This document shows positions 8,508 to 16,620 of a stretch of 64,000 nucleotides of DNA, piece by piece. Every line of letters starts with the position of its first letter. Position 1 is the first letter of the stretch. The notes under the pieces were generated by a model. It did not search any database. It worked only from the letters and a program-made list of their open reading frames with translations, and was not told where the DNA came from. Source of the stretch: JAHBXL01 sp964409775 (GTDB lineage Bacteria > Planctomycetota > Phycisphaerae > Phycisphaerales > UBA1924); contig CAYPEI010000003.1 of assembly GCA_964409775.1 (NCBI GenBank), positions 206,325 through 270,324 on the forward strand, in the 5' to 3' direction. Made by a program: the position numbers and the translations under genes.

Positions 8508-10010
8508 TCAGCGGTTGACGCCGACCGCGCCGGTGGGGTATCCCTTTCGCCGCCACGTCGCCAGCAGCGTGTCGCGATCGGTTGTTTCCCAGACGCTTCC
8601 ATCCTCAAGGCTGCTGCGCAGAAGCGAGCCATCTGCCCCGTAGGTGAATGCGACCGGGCTCGATTCGTCCCGATACCAGGTCTGGATGTCCCAGACAGCC
8701 TTGGCGCTCCCGCCCTTGGCGGGCGACAGAAGGTCCCGGCGCAGCGAAACGGTCTTGGTCTGGCTCTGATAGGTGTAGGTTCCGAGTTCCGCCTGGATCT
8801 GCTTGGTGATCATCAGTCGGTGAAGCAGGAACAGTTCCAACTGGCTGATATAGCCTTCGGGCGGAACATACGGCTCGACTTCCTCGGCTGCCTTGCCGCT
8901 GTCACTGACCGAAACGTTTAGATCGGTACCGTTTCGTGCCCCCGTCTCGGTGGCCATGGCGATCCGTTCGCCCTTCGGCCCCCAGACGACGGTCTTGAGC
9001 ATCCAGGCCTCTTCGGTCCGATCCGGGACCATGAAATACAGGCCTTCGGTGTCGATGACGTTTTCGCCCCGAAGCAGGCGGGCCTGGATGCGGGCGAGGT
9101 AGCCTTCCTGCTGCCCGCCGCGGCGTCCGGCGTTGCCGCCGAGTTCTGAGCGACGGCCCTTCCAGAATCGCATGGTGCGGAATCCCAGTTCCTGTGCGTC
9201 GCCCGCCCCGCCTCGCTTGCCGGGCAGGTACAGGCGGTGCACGATCTCGCGATCGCCGGTGAGTACGCGGTCGTAGTCCGCCGCAGTCACCCCTGCGAAG
9301 AACGCTGATCCGGCGCGGACGAGCGCGCCACGCGAGGCGTTCAGATCGCCCGTGTCCATGAACCGCACGGTCGCGATGCTGGCCTCATAGAGCGGCCGCG
9401 CGGTGGCAAACTTCTCTTCCGCGGTGATCAGTTCAAACACCACGAACTGGTTGGCGGATGGTTTGAAGATCGAGTAGCCCTTGACCAGCATGGACCCATC
9501 GGGCCGCGGCAGGGAGACATAGAGCCGCTCGCACACCGCACCGCCTGTCACGGTGAGGTTCGAGACGCGGTCGATGACCTTTGCCTTGGTTTCCAGGATC
9601 AGTTTCTGATCCGGATCGGTGACGCCATACGCCCCCTGCAGGAGCGCCAGAGTCTGATCGGCGGCATCCTTGATCGTCGCGGCAGCGTTGGTGACCTGCG
9701 GGGTCTGGATGTTGATGATCCACTCAGCACCTTCGGGAACGACCTGCACTGTGCGACGCTCGCCGACTTTGGCGGTCTGTGCGATACTTCCTTCCGGAAA
9801 CCGAACTGTCAGGCCAACCTCGTCGAGGTGGAATTCAGTCTCCGCAAGTTCAACGACTTGACCACGCGGCGGGGGGGATGCCGGCTTCGGAGCCTGCGCC
9901 ACTGCCGGAAAAATCCCCGTGTTCAGGGTGATCATGCAGATCACCGAAGCAGCCCAAACAGTCACAGAACTTGACGACCTAGTTTCCCCGGTGTGTTCGC
10001 GGGTCTTCAT
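8508..10010 (-). CDS. Secreted protein of unknown function
   Basis: 500 residues, not recognised as a named family. It begins with MKTREHTGE and a hydrophobic stretch ending in FPAVAQA, a signal peptide with a plausible AxA cleavage site near residue 40, so it is probably periplasmic. The mature part has alternating short beta-like segments (WIINIQTPQV, LYVSLPRPDG, FVVFELITAEEKF) and a Gly/Arg-rich loop near GGNAGRRGGQQEG. The DNA frame is open far upstream (to 10730), but that part is antisense to rpsJ and rplC. The start was placed at ATG 10010 because GGAGAG precedes it by 5 nt. It is divergent from the ribosomal operon; a TATGCT hexamer at 10053-10048 could be its -10. Confidence 0.8.
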   Translation of the reverse strand: MKTREHTGETRSSSSVTVWAASVICMITLNTGIFPAVAQAPKPASPPPRGQVVELAETEFHLDEVGLTVRFPEGSIAQTAKVGERRTVQVVPEGAEWIINIQTPQVTNAAATIKDAADQTLALLQGAYGVTDPDQKLILETKAKVIDRVSNLTVTGGAVCERLYVSLPRPDGSMLVKGYSIFKPSANQFVVFELITAEEKFATARPLYEASIATVRFMDTGDLNASRGALVRAGSAFFAGVTAADYDRVLTGDREIVHRLYLPGKRGGAGDAQELGFRTMRFWKGRRSELGGNAGRRGGQQEGYLARIQARLLRGENVIDTEGLYFMVPDRTEEAWMLKTVVWGPKGERIAMATETGARNGTDLNVSVSDSGKAAEEVEPYVPPEGYISQLELFLLHRLMITKQIQAELGTYTYQSQTKTVSLRRDLLSPAKGGSAKAVWDIQTWYRDESSPVAFTYGADGSLLRSSLEDGSVWETTDRDTLLATWRRKGYPTGAVGVNR

Positions 10011-10106
10011 GGGAACTCTCCATCGGGCGGGTGGGGACCGCAGCCTGAGCATACCGTCAGGCGGTGGCGGAAGGGCAAAATCTTCGCGTTCCGTCCGGTC
10101 CCATCG

Positions 10107-10134
10107 TTGACATTCGGGCCGAGCCCCGTATCTT
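10107..10134 (+). promoter_or_regulatory. S10 operon promoter
   Basis: TTGACA at 10107-10112 and TATCTT at 10129-10134 are spaced by 16 bases, a near-consensus sigma70 promoter. The predicted start, near 10141, gives a leader of about 68 nt before rpsJ. This is the best promoter in the window and fits a heavily expressed ribosomal operon. Confidence 0.7.
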
Positions 10135-10142
10135 TCCGGCTC

Positions 10143-10161
10143 GCCCCACTTTGCGCGGGGC
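10143..10161 (+). promoter_or_regulatory. Leader hairpin upstream of rpsJ
   Basis: GCCCC at 10143-10147 pairs with GGGGC at 10157-10161 around a nine-base loop, right at the predicted 5' end of the S10 transcript. S10 leaders in gammaproteobacteria bind L4 for autoregulation; this hairpin is much smaller and any such role here is speculation. It could simply protect the 5' end. Confidence 0.35.
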
Positions 10162-10208
10162 CTGCGTCCTGGACACGAACGGTTCGAGAGCACTCGCGGA
10201 AAGACACG

Positions 10209-10517
<309 letters not shown>

Positions 10518-10523
10518 TTCCTC

Positions 10524-10555
10524 AACCCCACGGCGCATACGCGTGGGGTTTGTTG
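10524..10555 (+). terminator. Terminator-like hairpin between rpsJ and rplC
   Basis: AACCCCACG (10524-10532) pairs perfectly with CGTGGGGTT (10542-10550) around a nine-base loop, followed by a T-rich run TGTTGTT. It has the shape of an intrinsic terminator and lies 7 nt after the rpsJ stop. Because it is inside the operon it may act as partial terminator or attenuator, setting the ratio of S10 to the rest. Confidence 0.6.
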
Positions 10556-10617
10556 TTCGAATCGTCCGCTTCCTCTGCCCAACGCGGCACGAAGCACCGC
10601 CTCCCGGAGCCTCGTCC

Positions 10618-11304
10618 ATGCTGCTTCTCGGTAAGAAACTCGGCATGACCCGCATCTTCAACGATGATGGCGTCAGCCTGCCGGTGACGATCCTCGAAGT
10701 CGGCCCGTGCGTGGTCACGCAGGTTCGCACGACCGAGGCGGATGGTTACACCGCGGTTCAGATCGGCTGGGGCGATGCGAAGCCCCGCCGCTCCACGTTC
10801 CAGACGATCGGGCACGATGCGAAGGCCGGTTGCGGCCCCAAGCGATTCCACCGCGAGTTCCGCGTCGCCGCGGACAAGGCGGGTGAGTACACGCTCGGGC
10901 AGGAGATCACGGTCGCCGCGCTTGAAGGCTCGGCATATGTCGACGTGACCGCCACGAGCAAGGGCAAGGGCTTTGCCGGTGCGATGAAGCGTCACAACTT
11001 CAAGGGCATGTGCGCCAGCCACGGCACCGAGCGCAAGCACCGCTCGCCCGGCTCGATCGCCAGTTACGCAACCAACCGTGGTTGGTCGGGCAAACTCAAG
11101 AAGGGCAAGAAAATGCCCGGCCATCTCGGCGCCGAGCGAGTGACTGTTCGCTCTCTTGACCTGGTGAAACTCGACGCCGGCCAGAACCTCGTTCTGGTGA
11201 AGGGCGCGGTCCCTGGTCCGAACGAAGGCTTTGTAATGATTCGCCCCGCGGCGCGCTTGAGCAGGTCCAAGGCCAAGAAGGTGTCGGAGGCGAGCAAGAA
11301 GTGA
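10618..11304 (+). CDS. rplC: 50S ribosomal protein L3
   Basis: L3 binds 23S rRNA near the peptidyl-transferase centre and starts 50S assembly. 228 residues. Recognised by MLLLGKKLGMTRIF at the N-terminus, GKGFAGAMKRHNFKG, the central finger with HGTERKHRSPGSIASYATNRGWSGKLKKGKKMPGHLG-type sequence, and VTVRSLDLVKLDAGQNLVLVKGAVPGPN. Start ATG 10618 has CGGAG upstream; the frame is open to 10543 but those residues are not conserved. It is followed by an unusually long 279-nt gap before rplD. Confidence 0.97.
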   Translation: MLLLGKKLGMTRIFNDDGVSLPVTILEVGPCVVTQVRTTEADGYTAVQIGWGDAKPRRSTFQTIGHDAKAGCGPKRFHREFRVAADKAGEYTLGQEITVAALEGSAYVDVTATSKGKGFAGAMKRHNFKGMCASHGTERKHRSPGSIASYATNRGWSGKLKKGKKMPGHLGAERVTVRSLDLVKLDAGQNLVLVKGAVPGPNEGFVMIRPAARLSRSKAKKVSEASKK

Positions 11305-11428
11305 TCCCGGAATCGCGGCGAAGGACGCCGCGGCAAGGGTTTGAGAATCTCCGCCGGTCGTGAGGAATCGCGGCCGTCGGGCCCGAAGGGTCCGCAAGGA
11401 AACCGTCGGGCGGGAACAAGAGGTTGAG

Positions 11429-11458
11429 CCGGCACCAGGCGCGTCGCCCGGTGCCCGG
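11429..11458 (+). promoter_or_regulatory. Hairpin in the long rplC-rplD spacer
   Basis: The spacer 11305-11583 (279 nt) contains no gene that I can support. Within it CCGGCACC (11429-11436) pairs with GGTGCCCGG (11450-11458) with one bulged base. There is no T run after it, so it is not a standard terminator. It may be a processing site or a binding site for a regulator such as L4; not established. Confidence 0.3.
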
Positions 11459-11583
11459 AGAGACAGCCGAGTCGATTCCGAGCCGCCCCCACCAATCAAC
11501 AGGCGGGCGTGCCGGATAGGCGAAGGTCAGCGAGTCGGGACAGGCGTTCCGGCTCATTCGAGGCGTCAGACGAGAGGCGACAG

Positions 11584-12273
11584 ATGGATGTCCCCGTCAT
11601 CAACATGAAGGGCGTCGAGGTGGGCAAACTGTCCATCGATGCCAACCAACTCGGCGGCGAGGTCAACCCCGCGTTGATCAAGCAGGCTTACGTGATGTAC
11701 CACGCCAATCAGCGCGTGGGAACGTCCCGGACCCTCAATCGCCACGCTGTCGAGGGTTCAACCAAGAAAATCTACAAGCAGAAGGGCACCGGCCGCGCTC
11801 GGCACGGTGACAAGAAGGTCCCGCAGTTCCGCGGCGGTGGTCACGCGCACCACAAGCAGCGCGACCACGACGACTACCGCAAGGAGATGCCCAAGAAGAT
11901 GCGCCGAAAGGCGAATCTCAACGCGCTGCTTGCCAAACTCGTTGACAACGAGGTCCGCATCGTCGACTCGCTCGCGATGCCTTCCCCGAAGACTCGCGAG
12001 TTCATCGCCTTCCTCGAGGCGATCAAGGTCGATCGTTCGGCGCTCGTCGCCGTCGGCGCCGACAACGACGCGGTCCGCCGCTCGGGCCGCAATCTCGAGA
12101 CCGTGACGCTCTGCCAGCCGGCGCAACTCAACTGCTTCGAGTTGCTCAATCACCGTTTCCTGGTCATCGCCAAGGCCGACCTCCAGGCCTATCTCGCCGG
12201 CCCGCAGGCCCAGACCACCAAGGTCGCCAAGACCAATCCGCTCGGCCGTCGCAAGAAGGAGGCCGCACGATGA
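11584..12273 (+). CDS. rplD: 50S ribosomal protein L4
   Basis: L4 lines the exit tunnel of the 50S subunit and in some bacteria represses its own operon. 229 residues. The conserved tunnel-loop region is present: NQRVGTSRTLNRHAVEGSTKKIYKQKGTGRARHGDKKVPQFRGGGHAH. C-terminal globular domain motifs (LLNHRFLVIAKADLQAYLAG) follow, then a basic tail. Start ATG 11584 (MDVPVINMKG) is preceded by GAGG. The TGA stop overlaps the ATG of rplW by 4 nt, giving translational coupling. Confidence 0.97.
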   Translation: MDVPVINMKGVEVGKLSIDANQLGGEVNPALIKQAYVMYHANQRVGTSRTLNRHAVEGSTKKIYKQKGTGRARHGDKKVPQFRGGGHAHHKQRDHDDYRKEMPKKMRRKANLNALLAKLVDNEVRIVDSLAMPSPKTREFIAFLEAIKVDRSALVAVGADNDAVRRSGRNLETVTLCQPAQLNCFELLNHRFLVIAKADLQAYLAGPQAQTTKVAKTNPLGRRKKEAAR

Positions 12274-12548
12274 AGTCCATCGATGTCATCAAGCGCCCGC
12301 TCATCACCGAGAAGGGCACCTGGGGGATGAACGAACAGAACCGCTATGCGTTCGTCGTCAATCCCAAGGCAACGAAGGTCGAGATCAAGCGCGCGGTCGA
12401 GGAGTTGTACAAGGTCAAGGTCGAGCGCGTAAACACGCAGACCCGCAAGGGTGAGCACCGTCGCTACAAGTACGGCGTCCGCCAGGAGCCGACGACGAAA
12501 CTCGCCACGGTCCGGCTGGCCGAAGGAAGCACGATCGAACTGTTCTGA
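12270..12548 (+). CDS. rplW: 50S ribosomal protein L23
   Basis: L23 surrounds the exit tunnel and docks trigger factor and SRP. 92 residues, normal length, with the family pattern VIKRPLITEKG, RYAFVVNPKATKVEIKRAVEELYKVKVERVNTQ and RYKYGVR...KLATVRLAEGSTIELF. The ATG overlaps the rplD stop, so the two genes are translationally coupled. Confidence 0.97.
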   Translation: MKSIDVIKRPLITEKGTWGMNEQNRYAFVVNPKATKVEIKRAVEELYKVKVERVNTQTRKGEHRRYKYGVRQEPTTKLATVRLAEGSTIELF

Positions 12549-12593
12549 TTCCGTGCCGCGGCTGCCGCGGCCGGAGAGTGAAGAGGTTGAACG

Positions 12594-13451
12594 ATGGGCA
12601 TCAGAATCTACAAGCCGACGAGCGCCGGGCGCCGCAACGCGTCCATCAGCGACTTTGCGGACATCACCAAGAGCTCGCCGGAGCGTTCGCTCCTGCGTCC
12701 CTTGAAGAACACCTCAGGTCGCAACCACAGCGGCAAGATCACGGTGCGCGGTCGCGGCGGCGGCGCGAAGCGCATGTACCGCTCCATTGATTTCCGCCGT
12801 GGTGATCGCGATGGCATCGAGGCCGTGGTCATCGGCATCGAGTACGACCCCAACCGCTCGGCGCACATCGCTCTCCTGCAGTACACCGACGGCGTGAAGC
12901 GGTACATCATCGCTCCGCTTGGCCTGACCGATGGCGACAAAGTCATGTCCCGCGGCGACAGCCCCGCCGAGCCCAAGCCCGGCAACTGCATGCGTCTTCG
13001 TGATATCCCGACCAGCATGGATATCCACTGCGTCGAACTCAAGCCGGGAGAAGGCGCAAAACTGTGCCGCTCGGCCGGGCGTTCTGCCAAACTCATGAAC
13101 AAAGAAGGCGCACACGCCACCATCATGCTGCCTTCCGGCGAACTTCGCAAGGTGCCGATCGACTGCCGCGCCACCATAGGCGTGATCGGAAACTCCGACC
13201 ATCAGAACCGCCGTCTGGGCAAGGCCGGACTCTCGCGTCACCTGGGCATCCGGCCGAAGACCCGCGGCGTCGCCAAGAGCCACAACGCCCACCCGCTGGG
13301 CGGCGGTTCGGGGCGGTCCAAGGGCAATCGTCCGCCGGTCGGCCCCACCGGCACCCTCGCCAAGGGCGGCGGCACCCGTGACCGCAAGAAGGCATCGACC
13401 AAGTTGATCATCCGCCGCCGCGTCAGCAAACGCTTCGGCCAGAAGAAGTAA
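12594..13451 (+). CDS. rplB: 50S ribosomal protein L2
   Basis: L2 is needed for subunit association and peptidyl transfer. 285 residues, slightly longer than usual (about 275). Signature pieces are IRIYKPTSAGRRN, HSGKITVRGRGGGAKRMYRSIDFRR, the OB/SH3 core, NCMRLRDIPTSMDIHCVELKPGEGAKLCRSAGRSAKL, and the C-terminal AHPLGGGSGRSKGNRPPVGPTG region that carries the conserved His near the catalytic centre. Start ATG 12594 has GAAGAGGTTGA upstream. Confidence 0.97.
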   Translation: MGIRIYKPTSAGRRNASISDFADITKSSPERSLLRPLKNTSGRNHSGKITVRGRGGGAKRMYRSIDFRRGDRDGIEAVVIGIEYDPNRSAHIALLQYTDGVKRYIIAPLGLTDGDKVMSRGDSPAEPKPGNCMRLRDIPTSMDIHCVELKPGEGAKLCRSAGRSAKLMNKEGAHATIMLPSGELRKVPIDCRATIGVIGNSDHQNRRLGKAGLSRHLGIRPKTRGVAKSHNAHPLGGGSGRSKGNRPPVGPTGTLAKGGGTRDRKKASTKLIIRRRVSKRFGQKK

Positions 13452-13496
13452 TCACTCCCTCGCCACCGGGCAGCACGAGTTAACGGAACCACGACC

Positions 13497-13799
13497 ATGG
13501 GACGCAGCCTCAAGAAGGGACCGCACGTCGACGAGCGACTCTACCGCAGGGTCGAGCGTTTGAACCAGCAGAACAAGCGCGAGGCCATGAAGACCTGGGC
13601 GCGTGACTGCACGATCGTTCCCGAGTTCGTCGGGCACACGTTCAAGGTCCACAACGGCCGTCAGTTCCTCGATGTGTTCATCACCGAGGACATGGTCGGC
13701 CACAAGCTCGGCGAGTTCAGCATCACACGCACTTTCCGCGGACACACGAACAAGAAGGAAGGCATGGAGGCCGCCGCCGCCGCCCCTGCCAAGAAGTAA
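13497..13799 (+). CDS. rpsS: 30S ribosomal protein S19
   Basis: S19 forms part of the 30S head and contacts 23S rRNA and S13. 100 residues. MGRSLKKGPHVDERLYRRVE, RDCTIVPEFVGHTFKVHNGRQFLDVFITEDMVGHKLGEF and TRTFRGHTNKK are all family hallmarks. The last ten residues are an Ala/Lys tail. Confidence 0.97.
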   Translation: MGRSLKKGPHVDERLYRRVERLNQQNKREAMKTWARDCTIVPEFVGHTFKVHNGRQFLDVFITEDMVGHKLGEFSITRTFRGHTNKKEGMEAAAAAPAKK

Positions 13800-13853
13800 A
13801 GAACCCGCGGGCCGCACGCCGGCCCGAACCATCGAGCATCAAGGAACAAGGCC

Positions 13854-14396
13854 GTGAGGATCAACCCCGAAAAGCTGAAGAGCCGAGCCGCCGAGGCCCG
13901 CGTGAGCGTCGAGGCGCTCGCCCGCGCCGTCGAGCGCACGGGCCTGATGAAGGATCGGGCCGTCTCCGCCGTCCAGAACTGGATGCGCGGCAACGACCAT
14001 CCGCGATGCAAGGCCGAGGACATCCGCGCGATGGCCCAGGCCCTGGGCTGCCAGCCCAAGGACATCGTCCGATTCACCAACGTCTTCCGCTATCACCGCG
14101 GCAGTCCCCGCAAGGCCAAACTGCTCGTCGATCTGATCCGCGGCAAGAAGTTCGATCAGGCCGTCAACCTGCTCACGTTCACCACCAAGCGTGCAGCGGT
14201 GGATGTCAAGCAGGCCCTGATGGCCGCGTACGCCGAGGCCGAGCAGGCCGGCGCCGATGCAGGCTCGCTGGTCGTGACCGAGAGCCTCGTTGCCAACGGT
14301 CCCGTCATGAAGCGGTTCCAGCCGAAGGACCGCGGCCGCGCACACCCGATTCTCAAGCGCATGACCCACATCACCGTGGGCGTGGAGGAACGCTGA
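13854..14396 (+). CDS. rplV: 50S ribosomal protein L22 with N-terminal helix-turn-helix-like extension
   Basis: L22 lines the exit tunnel. This protein is 180 residues, against about 110 for the family. The L22 domain covers residues 75-178: FRYHRGSPRKAKLLVDLIRG, a core with AAVDVKQALMAAYAEAEQ, and the tunnel beta-hairpin with VMKRFQPKDRGRAHPILKRMTHI. Residues about 8-74 look like a Cro/C1-type helix-turn-helix: SVEALARAVER, then AVSAVQNWMRG and DIRAMAQALGCQPKDIVRF. Start is GTG 13854, 54 nt after rpsS, with AAGGA upstream. An internal ATG at 14031 would give a nearly normal 121-residue L22, so initiation at two sites is possible. The extension is seen directly; its function is unknown. Confidence 0.93.
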   Translation: MRINPEKLKSRAAEARVSVEALARAVERTGLMKDRAVSAVQNWMRGNDHPRCKAEDIRAMAQALGCQPKDIVRFTNVFRYHRGSPRKAKLLVDLIRGKKFDQAVNLLTFTTKRAAVDVKQALMAAYAEAEQAGADAGSLVVTESLVANGPVMKRFQPKDRGRAHPILKRMTHITVGVEER

Positions 14397-14400
14397 ACCT

Positions 14401-15105
14401 ATGGGCCAGAAGACTCATCCATTTGGGTTCCGGGTCGGCATCACCGAGGCTCACAAGAGCCGCTGGTACGCGCCCAAGGCGCTCTACGGTGAACTGCTGA
14501 TCGAGGACGAGAAACTCCGCAAGTTCCTCGACAAGCGGTTCAACCGCCAGCCGCCCCACGCCGCGGTCAGCGACATCCACATCGAGCGCACCCGCGAGGA
14601 ACTCAAGATCATCGTCAAGACGGCCCGTCCCGGTCTGGTCATCGGCCCCAAGGGCGCCGAGGTCGACCGCCTGACCGAGGAACTGCAACTGATGACCGGT
14701 CGCAAGGTCTCGATCTCGATCATCGAGATCAAGAACCCGGACCTTGACGCCAAACTCGTCGGCGAGAGCGTGGCGGAGCAACTCCGCAAGCGGGCCAGTT
14801 TCCGCCGCGTCGTGAAGATGCGTGCGGAGGCCGCGATGCAGGCCGGCGCCACCGGCGTCAAGATCCAGATCTCCGGCCGGCTCGGCGGCGCCGAGATGAG
14901 CCGGGTGCTGGCGGTGAAGTTGGGCTCGCTCCCGCTGAGCACGCTTCAGGCGAACATCGACTACGCGCACTCGGAGGCGTTCACCACCTACGGCGCGATC
15001 GGCGTGAAGTGCTGGATCTACAAGGGCATGTACACCCAGGGCATGGTCGACGAGACCGAGTCGAAGGCGGCGGGCGGTCGCGCCCGCGCCCGCGGCCGTC
15101 GGTGA
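14401..15105 (+). CDS. rpsC: 30S ribosomal protein S3
   Basis: S3 lies at the mRNA entry of the 30S subunit and contributes to helicase activity. 234 residues. MGQKTHPFGFRVGITEAHKSRWYA is the standard N-terminus; GLVIGPKGAEVDRL is the KH-domain GxxG loop; the C-terminal domain has GATGVKIQISGRLGGAEMSR and YGAIGVKCWIYKG. The tail is Arg/Gly-rich. The gap to rplV is only 4 nt. Confidence 0.97.
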   Translation: MGQKTHPFGFRVGITEAHKSRWYAPKALYGELLIEDEKLRKFLDKRFNRQPPHAAVSDIHIERTREELKIIVKTARPGLVIGPKGAEVDRLTEELQLMTGRKVSISIIEIKNPDLDAKLVGESVAEQLRKRASFRRVVKMRAEAAMQAGATGVKIQISGRLGGAEMSRVLAVKLGSLPLSTLQANIDYAHSEAFTTYGAIGVKCWIYKGMYTQGMVDETESKAAGGRARARGRR

Positions 15106-15146
15106 GCGACAGTGATCGAGTTCCCGCAGCAGACGGAGTGTGACGC

Positions 15147-15566
15147 ATGGCGTTGATGCCGAAACGAGTGAAGTACCGCAAGGAAATGCGCCGGGTCCGT
15201 CCGCGCAAGGCGACCAAGGGCAACTACGTCGCGTTCGGCGAGTACGGCCTGCAGTCCATGGAGGGCGCGTGGGTCCCCGCCCGCACGCTCGAGGCCGGTC
15301 GCGTCGCGGCCCAGCACTTCCTCAAGCGCGAGGGCAAGTTGTTCATCCGCGTCTTCCCGGACAAGCCCATCAGCAAGAAGCCGCTGGAGACGCGAATGGG
15401 CACCGGCAAGGCGGACGTGGACTGCTGGGCGGCCCGCGTGAAGGCCGGCACGATGCTCTTCGAAATCGCGGGCGTGCCCGAGGCGCTCGCCAAGAAGGCG
15501 CTCGTCCGCGTCGCCATGAAGATGCCCGTCAAGTGCCGGTTTGTCGGCCGCCGCCTCTCGGTGTAA
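15147..15566 (+). CDS. rplP: 50S ribosomal protein L16
   Basis: L16 organises the A-site side of the 50S subunit. 139 residues. Hallmarks are LMPKRVKYRKEMR, the FGEYGLQSMEGAWVPARTLEAGRVA stretch, KPISKKPLETRMGTGKADVDCWAARVKAGTMLFEIAGVPE, and MPVKCRFVGR. The start ATG 15147 gives a MALMPKR N-terminus, two residues longer than the common MLMPKR form. The PLExRMGxGKG arginine hydroxylated in some bacteria is present. Confidence 0.97.
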   Translation: MALMPKRVKYRKEMRRVRPRKATKGNYVAFGEYGLQSMEGAWVPARTLEAGRVAAQHFLKREGKLFIRVFPDKPISKKPLETRMGTGKADVDCWAARVKAGTMLFEIAGVPEALAKKALVRVAMKMPVKCRFVGRRLSV

Positions 15567-15608
15567 TGGGAACCAGGCACGGGATCGAGAACGAACGAGG
15601 ATCAAGCG

Positions 15609-15806
15609 ATGACCGGTGAAGAAGTGCGAAAGTTGACAGATGAGGAACTCGGGCTCGAGCTCAAGCGCCTGCACACGCAGTTGCACACGATCCGCTCGCA
15701 GTTTGTGACCGAGAAGGTCGAGGACTCCTCGACGTATGGCAAGACCAAGAAGGACATCGCCCGCGTGCTGACCGAGCGCACCGCTCGGCGGGCCCGGAAG
15801 AGTTGA
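15609..15806 (+). CDS. rpmC: 50S ribosomal protein L29
   Basis: Small helical protein by the exit tunnel. 65 residues, a normal length. Shows the two-helix pattern EEVRKLTDEELGLELKRLHTQLHTIRSQF and KKDIARVLTERTAR. Start ATG 15609. Its final bases overlap the open frame of the following S17 region, but the likely S17 start is 50 nt downstream. Confidence 0.95.
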   Translation: MTGEEVRKLTDEELGLELKRLHTQLHTIRSQFVTEKVEDSSTYGKTKKDIARVLTERTARRARKS

Positions 15807-15856
15807 ACGACATTCGCCCGCGAACCGCGGGCGGGCACGAACACGGATACGCCGCC

Positions 15857-16177
15857 ATGGCCAAGACGACGACCAGCAAACCCGCTCCCTCCGCTCCGGC
15901 AGCCCCGGCGCAGATCCACGGCACCAAGCTCGGTGTGGTGGAGTCCGACAAGCGAGCCAAGACCCGCAAGGTCGTGGTCCACTTCAAGGAGCGCCACCCC
16001 AAGTACGGCAAGTTCGTCTCTAAGCGCACCATCCTCCAGGTGCACGACGAGAACAACGAGTCGGCCCTCGGCGACACCGTCGAGATCGCGCAGTGCCGCC
16101 CCATCAGCAAGACCAAGCGGTGGCGGCTGGTCCGGGTCGTGCAGAAGAGCCGTCGGGTGGAGTTGATCAAGGACTGA
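15857..16177 (+). CDS. rpsQ: 30S ribosomal protein S17
   Basis: OB-fold primary binder of 16S rRNA. 106 residues, longer than usual (about 85) because of an Ala/Pro/Ser-rich N-terminal stretch of about 25 residues. Core motifs are KLGVVESDKRAKTRKVVVHFKERHPKYGKFV, HDENNESALGDTVEIAQCRPISKTKRWRLVRVV. Start taken as ATG 15857 (MAKTTTSK); the frame also has an ATG at 15803 that would overlap rpmC. Context between L29 and L14 is canonical. Confidence 0.95.
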   Translation: MAKTTTSKPAPSAPAAPAQIHGTKLGVVESDKRAKTRKVVVHFKERHPKYGKFVSKRTILQVHDENNESALGDTVEIAQCRPISKTKRWRLVRVVQKSRRVELIKD

Positions 16178-16231
16178 TTCTTTCTCGAGCCGATCCGGGC
16201 CACGCCCGGCCGGGCGAAGAGGTACACGAAG

Positions 16232-16618
16232 ATGCTGCAGCAGGAAACACGATGCGAAGTCGCGGATAACAGCGGGGCCAAGGAGGCCTACGTGATCCGC
16301 GTCTACGGCGGCTCCACCCGGAGCGGCGCCTTCACCCGCCGCACGGCCGGGATCGGCGACCGCGTCCTGGTCTCCATCAAGAAGGCGCTCCCCGGCGCGG
16401 AGGTCAAGGCCGGAGACAAGTCCAAGGCCGTCGTCGTCCGCACCACCAAGCCCACGCGCCGCCCTGACGGCTCGTACGTCAAGTTCGACACCAACGCGGT
16501 CGTCCTCATCGCCGACGACGGAAACCCGAAGGGCACCCGCATCTTCGGGCCCGTCGCGCGAGAACTCCGCGAGAAGAACTACATGAAGATCGTTTCCCTT
16601 GCACCGGAGGTCGTCTGA
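16232..16618 (+). CDS. rplN: 50S ribosomal protein L14
   Basis: L14 is at the subunit interface and binds 23S rRNA. 128 residues. MLQQETRCEVADNSGAKEAYVIRVYGGS is the family N-terminus; GIGDRVLVSIKKALPGAEVKAGDKSKAVVVRT and FGPVARELREKNYMKIVSLAPEV close the protein. A short insertion after RVYGGS (TRSGAFTRRTAG) replaces the usual loop. The spacer to rplX is 2 nt. Confidence 0.96.
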   Translation: MLQQETRCEVADNSGAKEAYVIRVYGGSTRSGAFTRRTAGIGDRVLVSIKKALPGAEVKAGDKSKAVVVRTTKPTRRPDGSYVKFDTNAVVLIADDGNPKGTRIFGPVARELREKNYMKIVSLAPEVV

Positions 16619-16620
16619 CC

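Noticed and set aside
10545..10575. TTCGAATC word resembling a tRNA T loop after the rpsJ hairpin
   Set aside because: No cloverleaf is possible; it is the T-rich tail of the terminator-like hairpin.
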